Source: Acidobacteriota bacterium (GTDB taxonomy: Bacteria > Acidobacteriota > Blastocatellia > Pyrinomonadales > Pyrinomonadaceae). Taken from it: a stretch of 7,382 nt of DNA. Below, piece by piece: positions 6,765 to 7,382 of this stretch (positions are counted from its first letter, which is position 1; each line of letters opens with the position of its first letter). The translations under genes were made by a program, and so were the position numbers. The DNA is taken from the NCBI GenBank assembly GCA_003222855.1, contig QHXH01000030.1, positions 1,764 to 9,145 of the forward strand. Direction: 5' to 3'. Below the pieces are notes generated by a model. It was not told the origin of the DNA. It searched no databases and saw only the letters and a list, made by a program, of their open reading frames with translations.

Positions 6765-6779
6765 GCAGTGGGCCACTGC
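6765..6779 (-). repeat. Alternative short hairpin overlapping the larger one
   Basis: GCAGTG (6765-6770) and CACTGC (6774-6779) are exact reverse complements with a 3-base loop. The stem uses bases of the inner arm of the large hairpin at 6770-6800, so the two structures exclude each other. This could be a regulatory switch or only a by-product of a repetitive GGGCAGTGG-type sequence. Confidence 0.4.
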
Positions 6780-6800
6780 CCGCTGGCCGGGCACTGGCCC
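6770..6800 (-). repeat. GC-rich hairpin in the speA to DHS-like spacer
   Basis: The arms GGGCCACTGCCCG (6770-6782) and CGGGCACTGGCCC (6788-6800) pair over 13 positions with a single C-C mismatch and a 5-base loop. The hairpin lies 43 bases after the speA stop. No U-run follows on the minus strand, so it is not a standard intrinsic terminator. It may stabilise the speA mRNA end, act as a partial terminator, regulate the next gene, or be a dispersed REP-like repeat. Confidence 0.6.
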
Positions 6801-6843
6801 GGCTATACAGATCTGAATAATCACAAACTAAGATTTGGGTTCA

Positions 6844-7382
6844 CTAATAGTCATGACGCCGCCTACCCTTCATCCGGTTACTACCATTTACCGCGATATA
6901 GGTGTATGCGTCGTAACGCGATTCATAAAAATTAACCAACTCGGCGCCTTCAGCTTCGCTTAGTTCGCCGTCTTTAATTCGCTGGGTCACCTGGCGGCGG
7001 AATCCGTCATGCAACAATCCACGTTCATAACGCGCTCGCCCGGCAGCTTCGCCCACCGTCGTGCCCCGAATCACTTTCTTGATCAGGTAACCTTCTTCAT
7101 CGATATGGATGTGGGCTTCGTTCGGCGCCCCAAACAAATTGTGGTTATTTCCCATCACTTCCTGATAAGCGCCGACCAGCATGAACGCCAGATAATAAGG
7201 TTCTTCCGGATCAAGTTTGTGTAGTTCAAGAACGTTTTTGACGTCGTGCAGATCGACGAATTTATCTACGACGCCGTCGGAATCGCAGGTGATGTCGCAA
7301 AGGGTGGCGAACTCAGTCGGCGGTTTATTCAAGCTTTGAATCGGAACGATCGGGAATAATTGATCCAGAGCCCAATGATCGG
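6844..7382 (-). CDS. speA: Biosynthetic arginine decarboxylase, C-terminal part (5' end outside window)
   Basis: The last 178 residues of a PLP-dependent arginine decarboxylase are visible; the frame is open to the window edge, so the start and the PLP lysine lie outside. C32 in TCDSDG (residues 31-36 of the visible part) is the conserved active-site cysteine motif of the alanine-racemase-fold decarboxylases. Y72 in VGAYQE matches the tyrosine that contacts the PLP phosphate. YYLAFMLVGAYQEVMGNNHN and NLFG (81-84) are typical of biosynthetic SpeA, which makes agmatine from arginine at the head of the putrescine and spermidine pathway in the cytoplasm. The protein ends in NRMKGRRRHDY and then a TAG stop. 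An internal TTG at 7332 is not a plausible start, because the family sequence continues upstream of it. The downstream neighbour is the deoxyhypusine synthase-like gene, so the two may form a polyamine unit. Confidence 0.95.
   Translation of the reverse strand, partial: DHWALDQLFPIVPIQSLNKPPTEFATLCDITCDSDGVVDKFVDLHDVKNVLELHKLDPEEPYYLAFMLVGAYQEVMGNNHNLFGAPNEAHIHIDEEGYLIKKVIRGTTVGEAAGRARYERGLLHDGFRRQVTQRIKDGELSEAEGAELVNFYESRYDAYTYIAVNGSNRMKGRRRHDY

Overview
The window is ordinary bacterial chromosome of moderate G+C content with tightly packed genes. It holds one rightward gene fragment (1-582) and five leftward genes (592-7382). No rRNA, tRNA, CRISPR array, transposase or phage gene is visible. 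A biosynthetic arginine decarboxylase next to a bacterial deoxyhypusine-synthase-like gene, and the style of the proteins, suggest a soil-type lineage such as Verrucomicrobiota or Acidobacteriota. That placement is an impression and not a demonstrated assignment.

Layout, read in the leftward direction of transcription. (1) 7382-6844 is the C-terminal 178 residues of biosynthetic arginine decarboxylase (speA). (2) 6843-6728 is a spacer with a strong GC-rich hairpin and an overlapping alternative hairpin. (3) 6727-5666 is a deoxyhypusine synthase-like protein, probably a polyamine (homospermidine-type) enzyme because bacteria lack eIF5A. (4) 5665-5331 is a 335-bp gap with a good sigma70-type promoter whose -35 box lies inside a perfect inverted repeat, followed by a leader of about 230 nt. 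(5) 5330-4086 is a cytosolic-looking beta-propeller protein with a histidine at the start of several blades. (6) 4061-2232 is a 609-residue protein of unknown function made of two tandem copies of one domain. (7) 2235-592 is a GMC/cholesterol-oxidase-like flavoprotein with a four-cysteine ferredoxin-like cluster. On the other strand, converging with (7) across only 9 bp, 1-582 encodes the C-terminal membrane part of a protein that may be a membrane-anchored metallophosphoesterase.

The two polyamine genes form a plausible functional pair. SpeA makes agmatine, the route to putrescine, and the DHS-like enzyme would transfer an aminobutyl group between polyamines. The propeller, duplicated-domain and GMC genes look like one operon. 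The gaps are 24 bp and then a 4-bp ATGA overlap, and there is one promoter in front. This operon is the best candidate here for an undescribed system: a flavin oxidoreductase made together with a histidine-rich propeller and a two-copy domain of unknown function. Its substrate cannot be read from the sequence.
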